From Reyranella sp. (GTDB taxonomy: Bacteria; Pseudomonadota; Alphaproteobacteria; Reyranellales; Reyranellaceae): a stretch of 64,000 bases of DNA. A program made the position numbers and the translations under genes. Of the stretch, positions 10,841-19,804 are shown piece by piece (the first letter of the stretch is position 1; each line of letters starts with the position of its first letter). Location of the stretch: positions 1 to 64,000 of the forward strand of contig NZ_SCUT01000039.1 in NCBI RefSeq assembly GCF_004297265.1. The letters run 5' to 3'. Under the pieces are notes generated by a model. The model had not been told where the DNA came from. It saw nothing but the letters and a program-made list of their open reading frames with translations, and made no database searches.

Positions 10841-12363
10841 TGGACGAATCGGCCAGTTCTTTTTATACTCAGGCCGTGAATCGATCGCATTTTGTCGCCG
10901 CTTTCCTGGCGTTCGCGCTCTCCTTTTCGGGAGCATCGTCCTCCTTCGCTTCAGGCGTCCTGTGGACTGGATCCGGCCCCGCAACGGCCCGTGCCGAGGC
11001 CCTGCTGAAGGCGCTGCGCAGTGCCGGCGATCACGGGCTGGATCCCGCCTGGTACAACCTCTCCGACGTCGAAAAGGCGATGGCGCCGGGCGCCGATCCG
11101 ACCGCGGCCGAAGCCCTGCTGTCAGCCACCTTCGTCGCCTATGCCAGCGATGTCTCGACCGGCCGCGTCCGCGCCAACAGGGTCGACAAGGAAATCGACA
11201 TCGTCCAGCGCAAGGCCGACAAGGCGGAACTGCTCCAGGCGGCGGCCGACGCGCCCGACTTCGCGGCCTACCTCGCCTCGCTGCCGCCGAAGGGCGACTA
11301 CCCGTCGTTGCAGAAGGCGCTGGCGACCTGGCGCGAAAAGAAGACCCGAACGACCTATACGCCGATGCCCGACGGCAGCGCGCTCAAGCCCGGCATGATC
11401 GACGCCCGCGTGCCTGTCCTGCGCAAGCGTCTGGCCGAACTCGACTTCACGGTGCCGCCGGCCGGCGCCGTCGCCGACCTCTACGACGAGCCGCTGGTCG
11501 GCGTGGTGAAATCGTACCAGGAGATGAAGGGCCTGACCGTCGACGGCGTCATCGGCGCCAAGACCGTCCGCTCGCTCAACACCACGATCGACGAGCGCAT
11601 CGAGCAGATCGTCGCCAATCTCGAGCGCCGCCGCTGGCTGCCGGAGGATCTCGGCAGCCGTTTCGTCTATGTGAACACCGGCGACTACTCGATGATCTTC
11701 GTGAACGAGGGCAAGGTGGCCTTCCAGAGCCAGGTCATCGTCGGCACGCCCAAGGATCCGACACCCGAGATCCAGTCGACCATGCGCGGCTTCCAGACCA
11801 ATCCGTACTGGACCGTGCCGCCGTCGATCGCCGGCGAGGAGTACCTGCCGATCCTGCGGCGCGATCCCAACGCCCTGGCCGGCAGCGGCTTCAAGATCTT
11901 CGCGAGCTGGAGCAACGACGACGAGCTCGACCCCAACACGATCGACTGGAGCTCGATCCACCCCAAGGCCTTTCCCTACCGCATCCGGCAGGATTCGGGC
12001 GCGTCGAATGCGCTGGGCTACATCTTCTTCCCGTTCAACAACAAGTACGGGATCTATATGCACGACACGGCGAGCCGCTGGCTGTTCACCGAGGGCAGCC
12101 GCAACTTCAGCCACGGCTGCATCCGCCTGCAGAACCCGCTCGACTTCGTCGAGAAGGTCTTCAACGGCAAGAACGGCTTCAACAAGGACCGGGTCCAGCA
12201 GGCGATCAAGGAGAACCAGCAGGCCCACTACACCTTCCCCGAGCCGATCACCCTCTACGTGACGTACCGGACGGTCAGCGCCAATGCCGACGGCGTGCCG
12301 ACCTTCCGCGACGACGTCTATGGCCGCGACCGCAGGGTCGTGCGGGCGATGGCCAGGCCCTGA
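10840..12363 (+). CDS. L,D-transpeptidase (YcbB/LdtD-like) with peptidoglycan-binding domain
   Basis: The predicted 507-residue protein has an N-terminal hydrophobic stretch (FVAAFLAFALSFSG, residues 18-31) ending in an AxA-like signal peptidase site. An N-terminal helical region and a peptidoglycan-binding domain (MIDARVPVLRKRLAELD, VVKSYQEMKGLTVDGVIG) follow, then a YkuD catalytic domain with HDTASRWLF...SHGCIRLQNP. The cysteine in that motif (C427) is the nucleophile. Such enzymes form 3-3 cross-links in the periplasmic wall or attach proteins to it; the domain order matches the YcbB type. The ATG at 10840 overlaps the upstream stop. A GTG at 10876 (MNRSHF if used) would also keep the signal peptide. 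A palindromic repeat follows the stop by 16 bp. Confidence 0.92.
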   Translation: MDESASSFYTQAVNRSHFVAAFLAFALSFSGASSSFASGVLWTGSGPATARAEALLKALRSAGDHGLDPAWYNLSDVEKAMAPGADPTAAEALLSATFVAYASDVSTGRVRANRVDKEIDIVQRKADKAELLQAAADAPDFAAYLASLPPKGDYPSLQKALATWREKKTRTTYTPMPDGSALKPGMIDARVPVLRKRLAELDFTVPPAGAVADLYDEPLVGVVKSYQEMKGLTVDGVIGAKTVRSLNTTIDERIEQIVANLERRRWLPEDLGSRFVYVNTGDYSMIFVNEGKVAFQSQVIVGTPKDPTPEIQSTMRGFQTNPYWTVPPSIAGEEYLPILRRDPNALAGSGFKIFASWSNDDELDPNTIDWSSIHPKAFPYRIRQDSGASNALGYIFFPFNNKYGIYMHDTASRWLFTEGSRNFSHGCIRLQNPLDFVEKVFNGKNGFNKDRVQQAIKENQQAHYTFPEPITLYVTYRTVSANADGVPTFRDDVYGRDRRVVRAMARP

Positions 12364-12379
12364 AACGGAGCTGCTCATC

Positions 12380-12453
12380 GGAGCGCGCCACTCCAGTGGC
12401 GCTCATATCTTGTTAACTGACAAAGCTTGAGCGCCACTGGAGTGGCGCGCTCC
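12380..12453. repeat. REP-like palindromic element, copy 1, between convergent ldt and rarA
   Basis: Two perfect 25-bp inverted arms (12380-12404 and 12429-12453) enclose 24 AT-richer bases. Each arm contains a second palindrome, GCGCCACTCCAGTGGCGC, so the sequence can fold as one long hairpin or as two short ones. The same arms recur at 21916-21970, also preceded by GCTCAT and also between two convergent genes. The loop differs between copies. The position after two stop codons suggests it can serve as a bidirectional terminator or mRNA end stabiliser. Confidence 0.9.
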
Positions 12454-12458
12454 CTTGA

Positions 12459-13748
12459 TCACCGCTTCTTATCCCTGAGCTTTTTCCAGTATTCGAGCCG
12501 CTTCAGGATCTCGCGCTCGAAGCCGCGCTCGACGGGCCGGTAGAACTCTTCGCGCGCCATGCCGTCGGGGAAATAGTTCTGGCCCGAGAAGCCGTCGGCG
12601 GCATTGTGGTCGTACTCGTAGCCCGCGCCGTAGCCGATCTCCTTCATGAGCTTGGTCGGCGCATTCAGGATGTGCATCGGCGGCGTCAGCGAGCCGTGCG
12701 TCTTGGCGGCGCGCTTGGCGGCACCGAACGCCACGTAGCCGGCGTTCGATTTCGGCGCGGTGCCGAGATAGATCACGGCCTGGGCGATCGCGAGTTCGCC
12801 TTCGGGTGAGCCCAGCCGGTCGTAGGTGTCCCAGGCCGCCAGGGTCTGCGTCAGCGCCTGCGGATCGGCCATGCCGATGTCCTCGACGGCAAAGCGTACC
12901 AGTCGGCGGGCGATGTATTTCGGGTCCTCGCCGCCGTCGAGCATGCGTGCGAACCAGTAGAGCGCGGCATCGACGTCCGAGCCGCGCAGCGACTTGTGCA
13001 GCGCGCTGATCAGGTTGTAGTGCGCCTCCTGGGCCTTGTCGTAGAGCGGCGCGCGCTTCTGCAGCAAGGTCGCCAGCCGCGACGGCGGCACCGGCCCCTT
13101 GTCCTTGAGCTGCGCCAGCTGCTCGGCGAGACCGATCAGGTAGCGGCCGTCGCCGTCGGCCATCGCGAACAGGGCCTGCCGGCCCGTCTCGTCGATCGGC
13201 AGCTTCCGGCCGAGCGCCTCCTCGGCGCGTGCGAGCAGCGCCGACAGGGCATTGTCGTCGAGGCGGCGCAGGACCAGCACCTGGCAGCGTGACAGGAGCG
13301 CGGCGTTCAGCTCGAAGGACGGGTTCTCGGTGGTGGCGCCGATCAGCGTCACCGTCCCATCCTCGACATAGGGCAGGAAGCCGTCCTGCTGGGCGCGGTT
13401 GAAGCGATGGATCTCGTCGACGAACAGGAGCGTGCCCTTGCCGTCCTTGCGGCGCTGGCGGGCCCCCTCGAACACGCGGCGCAGGTCGGCCACACCGGAG
13501 AAGACCGCCGACAGCGGCTCGAAATGCAGGTCCACGGCCTCGGCGAGCAGGCGGGCGATGGTGGTCTTGCCGCAGCCCGGCGGCCCCCACAGGATCAGCG
13601 AGCCGAGCTTGCGCGCCTCCAGCATGCGGCCGAGCGGCCCCTCGGGCCCGAGCAGGTGATCCTGGCCGAGGATCTCGTCCAGCGCCTTGGGACGCAGGCG
13701 TTCGGCCAGCGGCGTCGGGGCGAGCGAGGCGAAGAGTTCAGCCGGCAC
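12459..13748 (-). CDS. rarA: Replication-associated recombination protein RarA (MgsA)
   Basis: A AAA+ ATPase related to clamp loaders, working at stalled replication forks with SSB. The 429 residues show Walker A GPPGCGKTT (55-63), Walker B with LLFVDEIHRFN (107-117), sensor 1 LIGATTENPSFELN, and the C-terminal tetramerisation part with SALHKSLRGSDVDAALYWFARML and EIGYGAGYEYDHN. Length and motifs are standard. The start is GTG at 13748 (MPAELFASLAP), 23 bp after the stop of the upstream HtrA protease gene, and the two are commonly neighbours in alphaproteobacteria. The 3' end faces the ldt gene across the palindromic element. Confidence 0.95.
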   Translation of the reverse strand: MPAELFASLAPTPLAERLRPKALDEILGQDHLLGPEGPLGRMLEARKLGSLILWGPPGCGKTTIARLLAEAVDLHFEPLSAVFSGVADLRRVFEGARQRRKDGKGTLLFVDEIHRFNRAQQDGFLPYVEDGTVTLIGATTENPSFELNAALLSRCQVLVLRRLDDNALSALLARAEEALGRKLPIDETGRQALFAMADGDGRYLIGLAEQLAQLKDKGPVPPSRLATLLQKRAPLYDKAQEAHYNLISALHKSLRGSDVDAALYWFARMLDGGEDPKYIARRLVRFAVEDIGMADPQALTQTLAAWDTYDRLGSPEGELAIAQAVIYLGTAPKSNAGYVAFGAAKRAAKTHGSLTPPMHILNAPTKLMKEIGYGAGYEYDHNAADGFSGQNYFPDGMAREEFYRPVERGFEREILKRLEYWKKLRDKKR

Positions 13749-13771
13749 GACGACCCGACGCTACCGGCGGC

Positions 13772-15145
13772 TCAGCGGAACTGGACCGGGAACACCACGC
13801 CGTCGCGGCCGACGCTGATGCTGTTGATGCCGCTGGCGACGCGCTTCTTGAGCTCGGCGACGTTCTTCACGTCCTGGCCGTTGACCGCCAGGATCATGTC
13901 GCCGGGACGCACGAAGCGCCCGGCATAGGCGCCGTTCTTCACCTCGACGATGACGATGCCGGGACGCCACTCGGCCAGCCCCATCTCCTCGGCGACGGCC
14001 GGCGACATGTTGACGACCGAGGCGCCGGAAAGCGGCTGCCGTCCCTCGAGCAGGGACAGGTCGCGCGGCGGATCCTCGGGCGGCGCCGCGAGCTTCAGCT
14101 GCACCACCACTTCCTTGCCGCCGCGCATGACCTTCACGGGCACGACCGTGTCGACGTTGAGCGTCGAGAGCCGGAACCGCAGCGCCGCCTCGTCGTCGAT
14201 CGCCTGCTCGCGAATGCCGACGATCACGTCGTTGCGCTTCAGGCCGGCATGGGCGCCCGGCCCGCCGGCATAGACGTCCTTGACCACGAGGCCCGCCGGC
14301 CGCGACAGGCCGAAGCCCGACGCGAGGTCGGGGGTCACCCTCTGCATGCTGACGCCCAGCCACGGCCGCACGATGCGGCCGCCCTTCGTGCCGGTGGAGA
14401 TCATGCGCTCGACGATGTTGGAGGGCGTGGCGAAGCCGATGCCCACCGATCCGCCGCTCTGCGAGTAGATCGCGGTGTTGATGCCGATCAGCCTGCCGTC
14501 GAGGGCCACCAGCGCGCCGCCCGAGTTGCCGGGATTGATGGCCGCGTCGGTCTGCAGGAAGAAGTTCGAATCGTTGATGCCGCCGGCGCTGCGCGCCACG
14601 GCCGACACGATGCCGCTGGTCACGGTCTGGTTCAGGCCGAACGGATTGCCGATCGCCAGCACGACGTCGCCGACCTCGATCGAATCGGAATCGCGCAGCT
14701 CGAGGAACGGGAACTTCTCGTCGACCCCCTCGATGCGCAGCAGCGCCAGGTCATAGCGCTCGTCCTGGGTGATGAGCTTCGCCTCGAACTCGCGGCGGTC
14801 GGCCAGCACGACACGGATCTCGTCGGCGCCCTTCACGACATGGGCATTGGTGATGATCAGCCCATCGGCGCCCACCAGCACGCCCGACCCCAGCGAGTTC
14901 TGCACCCGCTCGCCGCCCTGCTGGGGCAGGCCGGGGAACGGGAACGGCAGGCGGCGCTGCACGCGGGCGGTTGTGGTCGTGTAGATGTTGACCACGGCCG
15001 GAGAGACGCGCTTGACCAGCGGGGCATAGGAATAGGCAAGGTCGCTGCGCGAGTTGGGCAGTCCCTGCGCCAGGGCGGCCGGCGCCAGGGAAGTCGCCGC
15101 GCCGCACCCCATGAGAACCGCTGCCAGAATCACCCGCCGAATCAT
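13772..15145 (-). CDS. HtrA/DegP-family periplasmic serine protease
   Basis: A 457-residue trypsin-like protease with a signal peptide (MIRRVILAAVLMGCGAATS to APAALAQ, cleavage near residue 27). The catalytic triad is H102 (NAHVV), D132 (YDLALL) and S208 (NPGNSGGAL). Two PDZ domains follow (about 265-350 and 375-455). It degrades or refolds damaged envelope proteins in the periplasm. The ATG at 15145 begins the signal peptide cleanly. The gene precedes rarA on the same strand. It is slightly shorter than E. coli DegP (448 mature residues) and nearer the DegQ size, so I do not assign a specific symbol. Confidence 0.94.
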   Translation of the reverse strand: MIRRVILAAVLMGCGAATSLAPAALAQGLPNSRSDLAYSYAPLVKRVSPAVVNIYTTTTARVQRRLPFPFPGLPQQGGERVQNSLGSGVLVGADGLIITNAHVVKGADEIRVVLADRREFEAKLITQDERYDLALLRIEGVDEKFPFLELRDSDSIEVGDVVLAIGNPFGLNQTVTSGIVSAVARSAGGINDSNFFLQTDAAINPGNSGGALVALDGRLIGINTAIYSQSGGSVGIGFATPSNIVERMISTGTKGGRIVRPWLGVSMQRVTPDLASGFGLSRPAGLVVKDVYAGGPGAHAGLKRNDVIVGIREQAIDDEAALRFRLSTLNVDTVVPVKVMRGGKEVVVQLKLAAPPEDPPRDLSLLEGRQPLSGASVVNMSPAVAEEMGLAEWRPGIVIVEVKNGAYAGRFVRPGDMILAVNGQDVKNVAELKKRVASGINSISVGRDGVVFPVQFR

Positions 15146-15282
15146 ACGAACATCTCCTTGGTCGGCCCGGATTTGCGGACTCCCTTATGGCAAATCAAGG
15201 GCTGATTGGCGCTGGCATATCGATTGCAGGATTTCCGGGGAACGCGCCAGCCATTGGCGTGAGGGAAACCCGGGAGCACCTC

Positions 15283-16284
15283 ATGAAACTGACCCGCCGT
15301 ACCGTCCTGGCCGCATCGGCCGCCACCCTCGGCTCTTCGCTGGCCGCGCCCGCCGTCAAGGCGAGCCCGGGCTGGCCGACCCGGCAGCCGATCAAGCTGA
15401 TCGCCACCTTCCCGCCCGGCGGCACCGCCGACACGATTTCCCGCATCCTGGCGCCCAAGCTTTCGGCCGGGCTCGGCACCCAGGTGGTCGTAGAGAACCG
15501 GCCGGGCGCCGGCGGCACGATCGGCTCCGACCTGGCCGCCAAGGCCCCGCCGGACGGCTACACGCTCGTCATCTCGCACGCCTCGCCGCTCGGCATCGCG
15601 CCCGGGATCTACCCCAAGCTGCCGTACAACGTGATCACCGACTTCACCCATGTGACGCTGATCGGCCATACGCCCAACGTCCTGATCGTGCCGGGCGATT
15701 CGCCCTACAAGACCCTGGCGGACTACATCGCCGCCGCCAAGGCCAGGCCCGACGAGATCGCCTTCGGCAGCTCGGGCATCGGCTCCAACACCCACCTGAT
15801 GGGCGAGCTGCTGGGCAGCCTGGCGGGCATCAAGCTGAAGCACGTCCCCTATCGCGGCTCCGCGCCGTCGCTGCAGGACATGCTGGCCGGCGCCATCCCC
15901 TCGATGTTCGACCCGATCACGACCAACGTGCCGCACATCAACTCGGGCAAGGTCCGCCTGCTGGCGGTCAGCTCCGACAAGCGCCTCGACATGTATCCCA
16001 ACGCCCCGACCTTCGCCGAGCAGGGCTTCCCCAAGCTCACGACCTCGACCTGGGTCGGCGTCTCCGGCCCGAAGGGCATGTCCCCCGACGTCGTGGCGCG
16101 GCTCTACGACGAGCTGCAGAAGGCCTACAAGGCTCCCGAGGTGGTCGAGCGCTTCAAGGAAGTGGTGCTGCTGCCCGGCGACAAGCCGATGACGCCGGCC
16201 GAGTACACGGCCTTCGTCGGCGACTTCGCCGCCCTGTGGGCCGGCGTCAGCAAGTCGGCCGGCATCGAGCTCGAGCTGGGCTGA
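15283..16284 (+). CDS. Tripartite tricarboxylate transporter substrate-binding protein (TctC/Bug family)
   Basis: A 333-residue periplasmic protein with a signal peptide containing twin arginines (MKLTRRTVLAASAATLGSS) and the Bug fold motifs KLIATFPPGGTADTISR, VVVENRPGAGGTIGSD, YPKLPYN, and the PYRGSAPSLQDMLAG segment. Bug proteins capture small carboxylates for the TctAB membrane permease. I chose ATG 15283: GGGAG lies 8-12 bp upstream and the signal peptide starts there; an in-frame ATG at 15187 would place about 32 extra residues before it. No tctA or tctB gene is adjacent, so it is an orphan binding protein. The ligand cannot be told from sequence. Confidence 0.9.
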   Translation: MKLTRRTVLAASAATLGSSLAAPAVKASPGWPTRQPIKLIATFPPGGTADTISRILAPKLSAGLGTQVVVENRPGAGGTIGSDLAAKAPPDGYTLVISHASPLGIAPGIYPKLPYNVITDFTHVTLIGHTPNVLIVPGDSPYKTLADYIAAAKARPDEIAFGSSGIGSNTHLMGELLGSLAGIKLKHVPYRGSAPSLQDMLAGAIPSMFDPITTNVPHINSGKVRLLAVSSDKRLDMYPNAPTFAEQGFPKLTTSTWVGVSGPKGMSPDVVARLYDELQKAYKAPEVVERFKEVVLLPGDKPMTPAEYTAFVGDFAALWAGVSKSAGIELELG

Positions 16285-16304
16285 GCCGGCGCCGGGCAAG
16301 CCCG

Positions 16305-19300
16305 TCACCCGCAGCGGGAGTAGCCGCAGTTCAGGCAGACGTCGCAGCCTTCCTGATGGGTAAGCGCCGCCGCGCCGCAATTGGGGCACTGCCCCATCGA
16401 CCTGGATGAACCACCGCCGGTCGCCGGCTCCTTCGTGCCGGCGGCGAGGCGCATGCGCTCTTCGATCGCGTCGATCAGGCTGGGCGATTCCGTCGGCGCC
16501 AGGAAGCCGATCTCGACGAGATGGCGCTCGATCACGCTGCCGATCGCGGCCAGCAGAGACGGCACGTAGCGGCCTTCCATCCACTGCCCGCCACGCGGGT
16601 CGAACACCGCCTTCAGCTCCTCCACGACGAACGAGACGTCGCCGCCACGCCGGAACACCGCCGAGATCATGCGCGTCAGCGCCACGGTCCAGGCGTAGTG
16701 TTCCATGTTCTTGGAGTTGATGAAGATCTCGAACGGCCGCCGCCGTCCATCCTGCATCAGGTCGTTGATGGTGATGTAGATGGCGTGGTCGCTGCCCGGC
16801 CACTTGATCTTGTAGGTCCGGCCCGGCAGCTCCTGCGGGCGGTCGAGGGGCTGGGCGATATAGACGACCCCGCTCTCGTCGGTCGCGGGCAGCAGCGCGC
16901 GGGGCGGCGCCTCGGCCTGCACGGGTTCGGCCGGCTTCACTTCCAGCACCGCGCCCGTCACGTCGTTGGGACGGTAGGTCGTGCAGCCCTTGCAGTTCTG
17001 CGCATAGGCCTCCTCGTACACGCCCTTGAAGGCCTCGAAGGAAATGTCGCGCGGCAGGTTGATGGTCTTGGAGATCGAGCTGTCGACATGATCCTGCGCC
17101 GCGGCCTGCATCGCCAGGTGATCGGCGGGCGTGAGCGTCTGGGCGTCGACGAAGACGTCGGGCGGCGGCGCCTCGTTGCCCTTCAACGCGTGCCAGACAC
17201 GGAAGGCATGGTCGTCGACGCTCTCCTCGCGCTTGGAGCCGTCGGGCTGCAGCACGTGGCGCACGTAGCTGAAGGCGAAGACCGGCTCGATGCCGGAGGA
17301 CACGTTGTCGGCCAGCAGGGAGATCGTGCCGGTGGGCGCGATCGAGTTCAGCAGCGCATTGCGGATGCCGTAGCGGCCGATCGCCGTCCGCGCCTCCTCG
17401 GGCAAGGCCTTGATCGTCTCGCCCGCCAAATACTTGGCCCGGTCGTAGAGCGGGAAGCTGCCCTTCTCCGCGGCGATGTCGGCCGAGGCGACGTAGGACA
17501 GCCTCTGCACCGCACCCAGCCATTCGCGCGTCAGCCGCACCGCCTCGGGCGAGCCGTAGCGCACGCCGCAGAAGATCAGCGCATCGGCGAGCCCGGTCAC
17601 GCCGAGCCCGATGCGCCGCTTGGCCTTGGCCTCCTTCTCCTGCTGCGGCAGCGGAAAGCGCGAGACGTCGATCACATTGTCGAGCATGCGCACCGCGAGC
17701 GGCACCAGCCGCTCCAGCGCCTCGGCATCGAGCGTCGCCTCCGGCGTAAACGGGGCCTTCACCAGTGCCGCCAGATTAATCGATCCGAGGAGACAGGCAC
17801 CGTAGGGCGGCAAAGGCTGCTCGCCGCAATTGTGGACGTAGAGTCCGTTGGCATCGAAGGCGTTGATGCCGGGAACCTGCGCATCGTAGACCTCGGCCAC
17901 GCCATCGGCCTCGACGCTCTCGATCTCGACGACGAAGCGCTCACGATTGAGGGTGCGACGATAGCCGCTCAGCGTGGCCTGCAGCCGCAGCATCTTGCTC
18001 CGGTCGGCAAACCCGATCCGCTCGGCGAACACACCGACATTGTCGCCGGCGATCACCAGCTCGTGCTGGGCCGCGCAGTCGTAGAGATGCAGCCCGCCCG
18101 TTCCATCGGGCATCGGACGCCGTCCTGCCGGCCGCCGGTCGCGATAGATCGTGGCGGCGATACCGAGACGCAGCAGCATGCGCTGTACAGCTTCGAGCAG
18201 GGGAAGATCGCTCTGGCTGAGCCGGACGCTGACACCCTTGGCCTGCGTGCCCTGCACCGCCCCGTCGCTGTCGAACAGGCCACGCAGCAGACCGCGATGG
18301 AAGTCCGACGAGGTCTTTTCCATCGCCGGCGTGACAGTCTTGTACCCCGGCGAAAGGCCCATCGTTTCCGCGAGCGCCTTGATCGCGGCGAGCGACAGCC
18401 GCCACTCGTTGCGCCCCTTCACCTCCATCCAACCGGTAAAGTCGGCGCGATGCGGCAGGGTCCGGGCTGCAGCCAGCGCCGCTTCCATGACGCCGTCCGA
18501 TCCGACTGTCTGCGGATCGCCATGGGCGACCTGCGCCGGCTTCCAGACGCTGAGCACCGCCTTGTCCTGCTTCAACGTGCCGTCGCCCACCAGCAGGCCC
18601 AGCAGGTAGCCCTCTGCCTCATTGTGACGGCCGTCCCAGCGCGGCGCACTTCGATGATCGTGCAGGACGATCTGGTCGCCGGGCGCGAGGTCGCCGGCCG
18701 CTACCCAATCGACATCGCGCGACCAGCGCGTGAGACGCGTCACCTTCCTCACGAGATGATCGGCGGTCAGGCGCAGATCGTGGCCGGTCCGCGTCCGCAG
18801 GCGCCGCACCTCCTTCGTGCCGGTCGCGAAGAAGCCCGCGTCGCCACTGGCGAAAGCCTTGCCGTCCACCAAGGCCGTGAACGGCCGGCCGACCAAGTCG
18901 GCAACCTGGCGCGGACCTTCGGCGGTATGAACCCAGGTCTCCGCCGTCACGCAGGGATTCGTAGCCTGTATCGACTCGCAATAGCGCAGGTTGTTCCGGC
19001 GGTTCACCCGGTCGATGAAGATCACGCCCGGCTCGGCGACCTCGTAGGTGGCGCGCATGATGCGCTCCCACAGGCCCTTGGCCTTCACGGTCCTGAAAGT
19101 CCTGCCACCGAACACCAGCGGCCAGTCGGCATCGTCCTCGACGGCCTTCATGAAGGCGTCGGTGACCAGCACCGAGACGTTGAACATGCGCAGCCGCTTG
19201 GGGTCGCGCTTGGCGTCGACGAAGGCTTCGATGTCGGGATGGTCGCAGCGCAGGGTCGCCATCATCGCGCCGCGCCGCGAGCCTGCGCTCATGATGGTGC

Positions 19301-19760
19301 GGCACATCGCGTCCCACACATCCATGAACGACAGCGGACCCGACGCGTCGGCGCCGACCCCCACGACGGGCGCGCCCTGCGGACGAAGGCTCGAGAAATC
19401 GTGCCCGATGCCGCCGCCCTGCTGCATGGTGAGGGCCGCCTCGCGCAGGTTCTCGAAGATGCCCGACATGTCGTCGGAGATCGTTCCCATCACGAAGCAG
19501 TTGAAGAGCGTGACCGTCCGCCCGGTGCCGGCGCCCGCGATCACGCGCCCGGCCGGCAGGAACTTGAATCCCGACAGCGCTTGGTGGAAACGGCCGGCCC
19601 ACAGTTCCGGATCGCGCTCCGGCGCCGCCAGTGCGCGCGCCACGCGCCACCAGGTCGCGTCGAGATCGGCGTCGGGGATCGCTCCTGCACTGCCGCCCGG
19701 TGCGCTCTTGAAGCGGTATTTCATGTCCCAGATCCGCTGGGAGACGGGCGCCCATTCCAT
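16305..19760 (-). CDS. nrdJ: Class II (adenosylcobalamin-dependent) ribonucleotide reductase, intein-containing precursor
   Basis: NrdJ reduces ribonucleotides to deoxyribonucleotides with an adenosylcobalamin-generated radical. The open frame gives a 1151-residue precursor; removing the 375-residue intein leaves 776 residues, normal for the family. Seen: RTVTLFNCFV with the redox cysteine C88, MQQGGGIGHDFSSLRP, SAGSRRGAMM, the catalytic triad ATNP / C-GEQ (N268, C645 and E647 of the precursor, separated by the intein), GSINLAAL, IAPTGTISLLADN, and a C-terminal domain ending in a cysteine-rich zinc/redox tail (CPNCG...GCDVCLNCGYSRCG). The ATG at 19760 lies 44 bp after the plsC stop. No clear Shine-Dalgarno is visible, so coupling with plsC is possible. 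No cobalamin riboswitch is visible. Confidence 0.96.
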   Translation of the reverse strand: MEWAPVSQRIWDMKYRFKSAPGGSAGAIPDADLDATWWRVARALAAPERDPELWAGRFHQALSGFKFLPAGRVIAGAGTGRTVTLFNCFVMGTISDDMSGIFENLREAALTMQQGGGIGHDFSSLRPQGAPVVGVGADASGPLSFMDVWDAMCRTIMSAGSRRGAMMATLRCDHPDIEAFVDAKRDPKRLRMFNVSVLVTDAFMKAVEDDADWPLVFGGRTFRTVKAKGLWERIMRATYEVAEPGVIFIDRVNRRNNLRYCESIQATNPCVTAETWVHTAEGPRQVADLVGRPFTALVDGKAFASGDAGFFATGTKEVRRLRTRTGHDLRLTADHLVRKVTRLTRWSRDVDWVAAGDLAPGDQIVLHDHRSAPRWDGRHNEAEGYLLGLLVGDGTLKQDKAVLSVWKPAQVAHGDPQTVGSDGVMEAALAAARTLPHRADFTGWMEVKGRNEWRLSLAAIKALAETMGLSPGYKTVTPAMEKTSSDFHRGLLRGLFDSDGAVQGTQAKGVSVRLSQSDLPLLEAVQRMLLRLGIAATIYRDRRPAGRRPMPDGTGGLHLYDCAAQHELVIAGDNVGVFAERIGFADRSKMLRLQATLSGYRRTLNRERFVVEIESVEADGVAEVYDAQVPGINAFDANGLYVHNCGEQPLPPYGACLLGSINLAALVKAPFTPEATLDAEALERLVPLAVRMLDNVIDVSRFPLPQQEKEAKAKRRIGLGVTGLADALIFCGVRYGSPEAVRLTREWLGAVQRLSYVASADIAAEKGSFPLYDRAKYLAGETIKALPEEARTAIGRYGIRNALLNSIAPTGTISLLADNVSSGIEPVFAFSYVRHVLQPDGSKREESVDDHAFRVWHALKGNEAPPPDVFVDAQTLTPADHLAMQAAAQDHVDSSISKTINLPRDISFEAFKGVYEEAYAQNCKGCTTYRPNDVTGAVLEVKPAEPVQAEAPPRALLPATDESGVVYIAQPLDRPQELPGRTYKIKWPGSDHAIYITINDLMQDGRRRPFEIFINSKNMEHYAWTVALTRMISAVFRRGGDVSFVVEELKAVFDPRGGQWMEGRYVPSLLAAIGSVIERHLVEIGFLAPTESPSLIDAIEERMRLAAGTKEPATGGGSSRSMGQCPNCGAAALTHQEGCDVCLNCGYSRCG
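17829..18953 (-). mobile_element. Intein with LAGLIDADG homing endonuclease inside nrdJ
   Basis: A 375-residue in-frame insertion (precursor residues 270-644). It begins with the splicing cysteine (CVTAETWVHTAEG, block A), carries block B (GHDLRLTADHLV), and contains two dodecapeptide homing endonuclease motifs, GYLLGLLVGDG (intein residues about 115-125) and GLLRGLFDSDG (221-231). It ends in block F/G VYDAQVPGINAFDANGLYVHN, the last N being the cyclising asparagine. The following extein residue is the RNR catalytic cysteine of CGEQ, which would act as the +1 nucleophile. Both endonuclease motifs keep their acidic residues, so the element looks intact and potentially mobile. Confidence 0.97.
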
Positions 19761-19804
19761 TCTGAAAAAGTAGGCCCAAGGCCGCCGGATATCAACAGAT
19801 CGTT

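Noticed and set aside
10962..12416. A second 484-codon plus frame overlapping the L,D-transpeptidase
   Set aside because: The transpeptidase frame holds the signal peptide and SHGCIRL motif; the alternative is Arg/Pro-rich shadow.
19761..19804. A cobalamin riboswitch upstream of nrdJ
   Set aside because: Only 44 bp separate nrdJ from plsC, too short for a riboswitch; no B12 box is seen.
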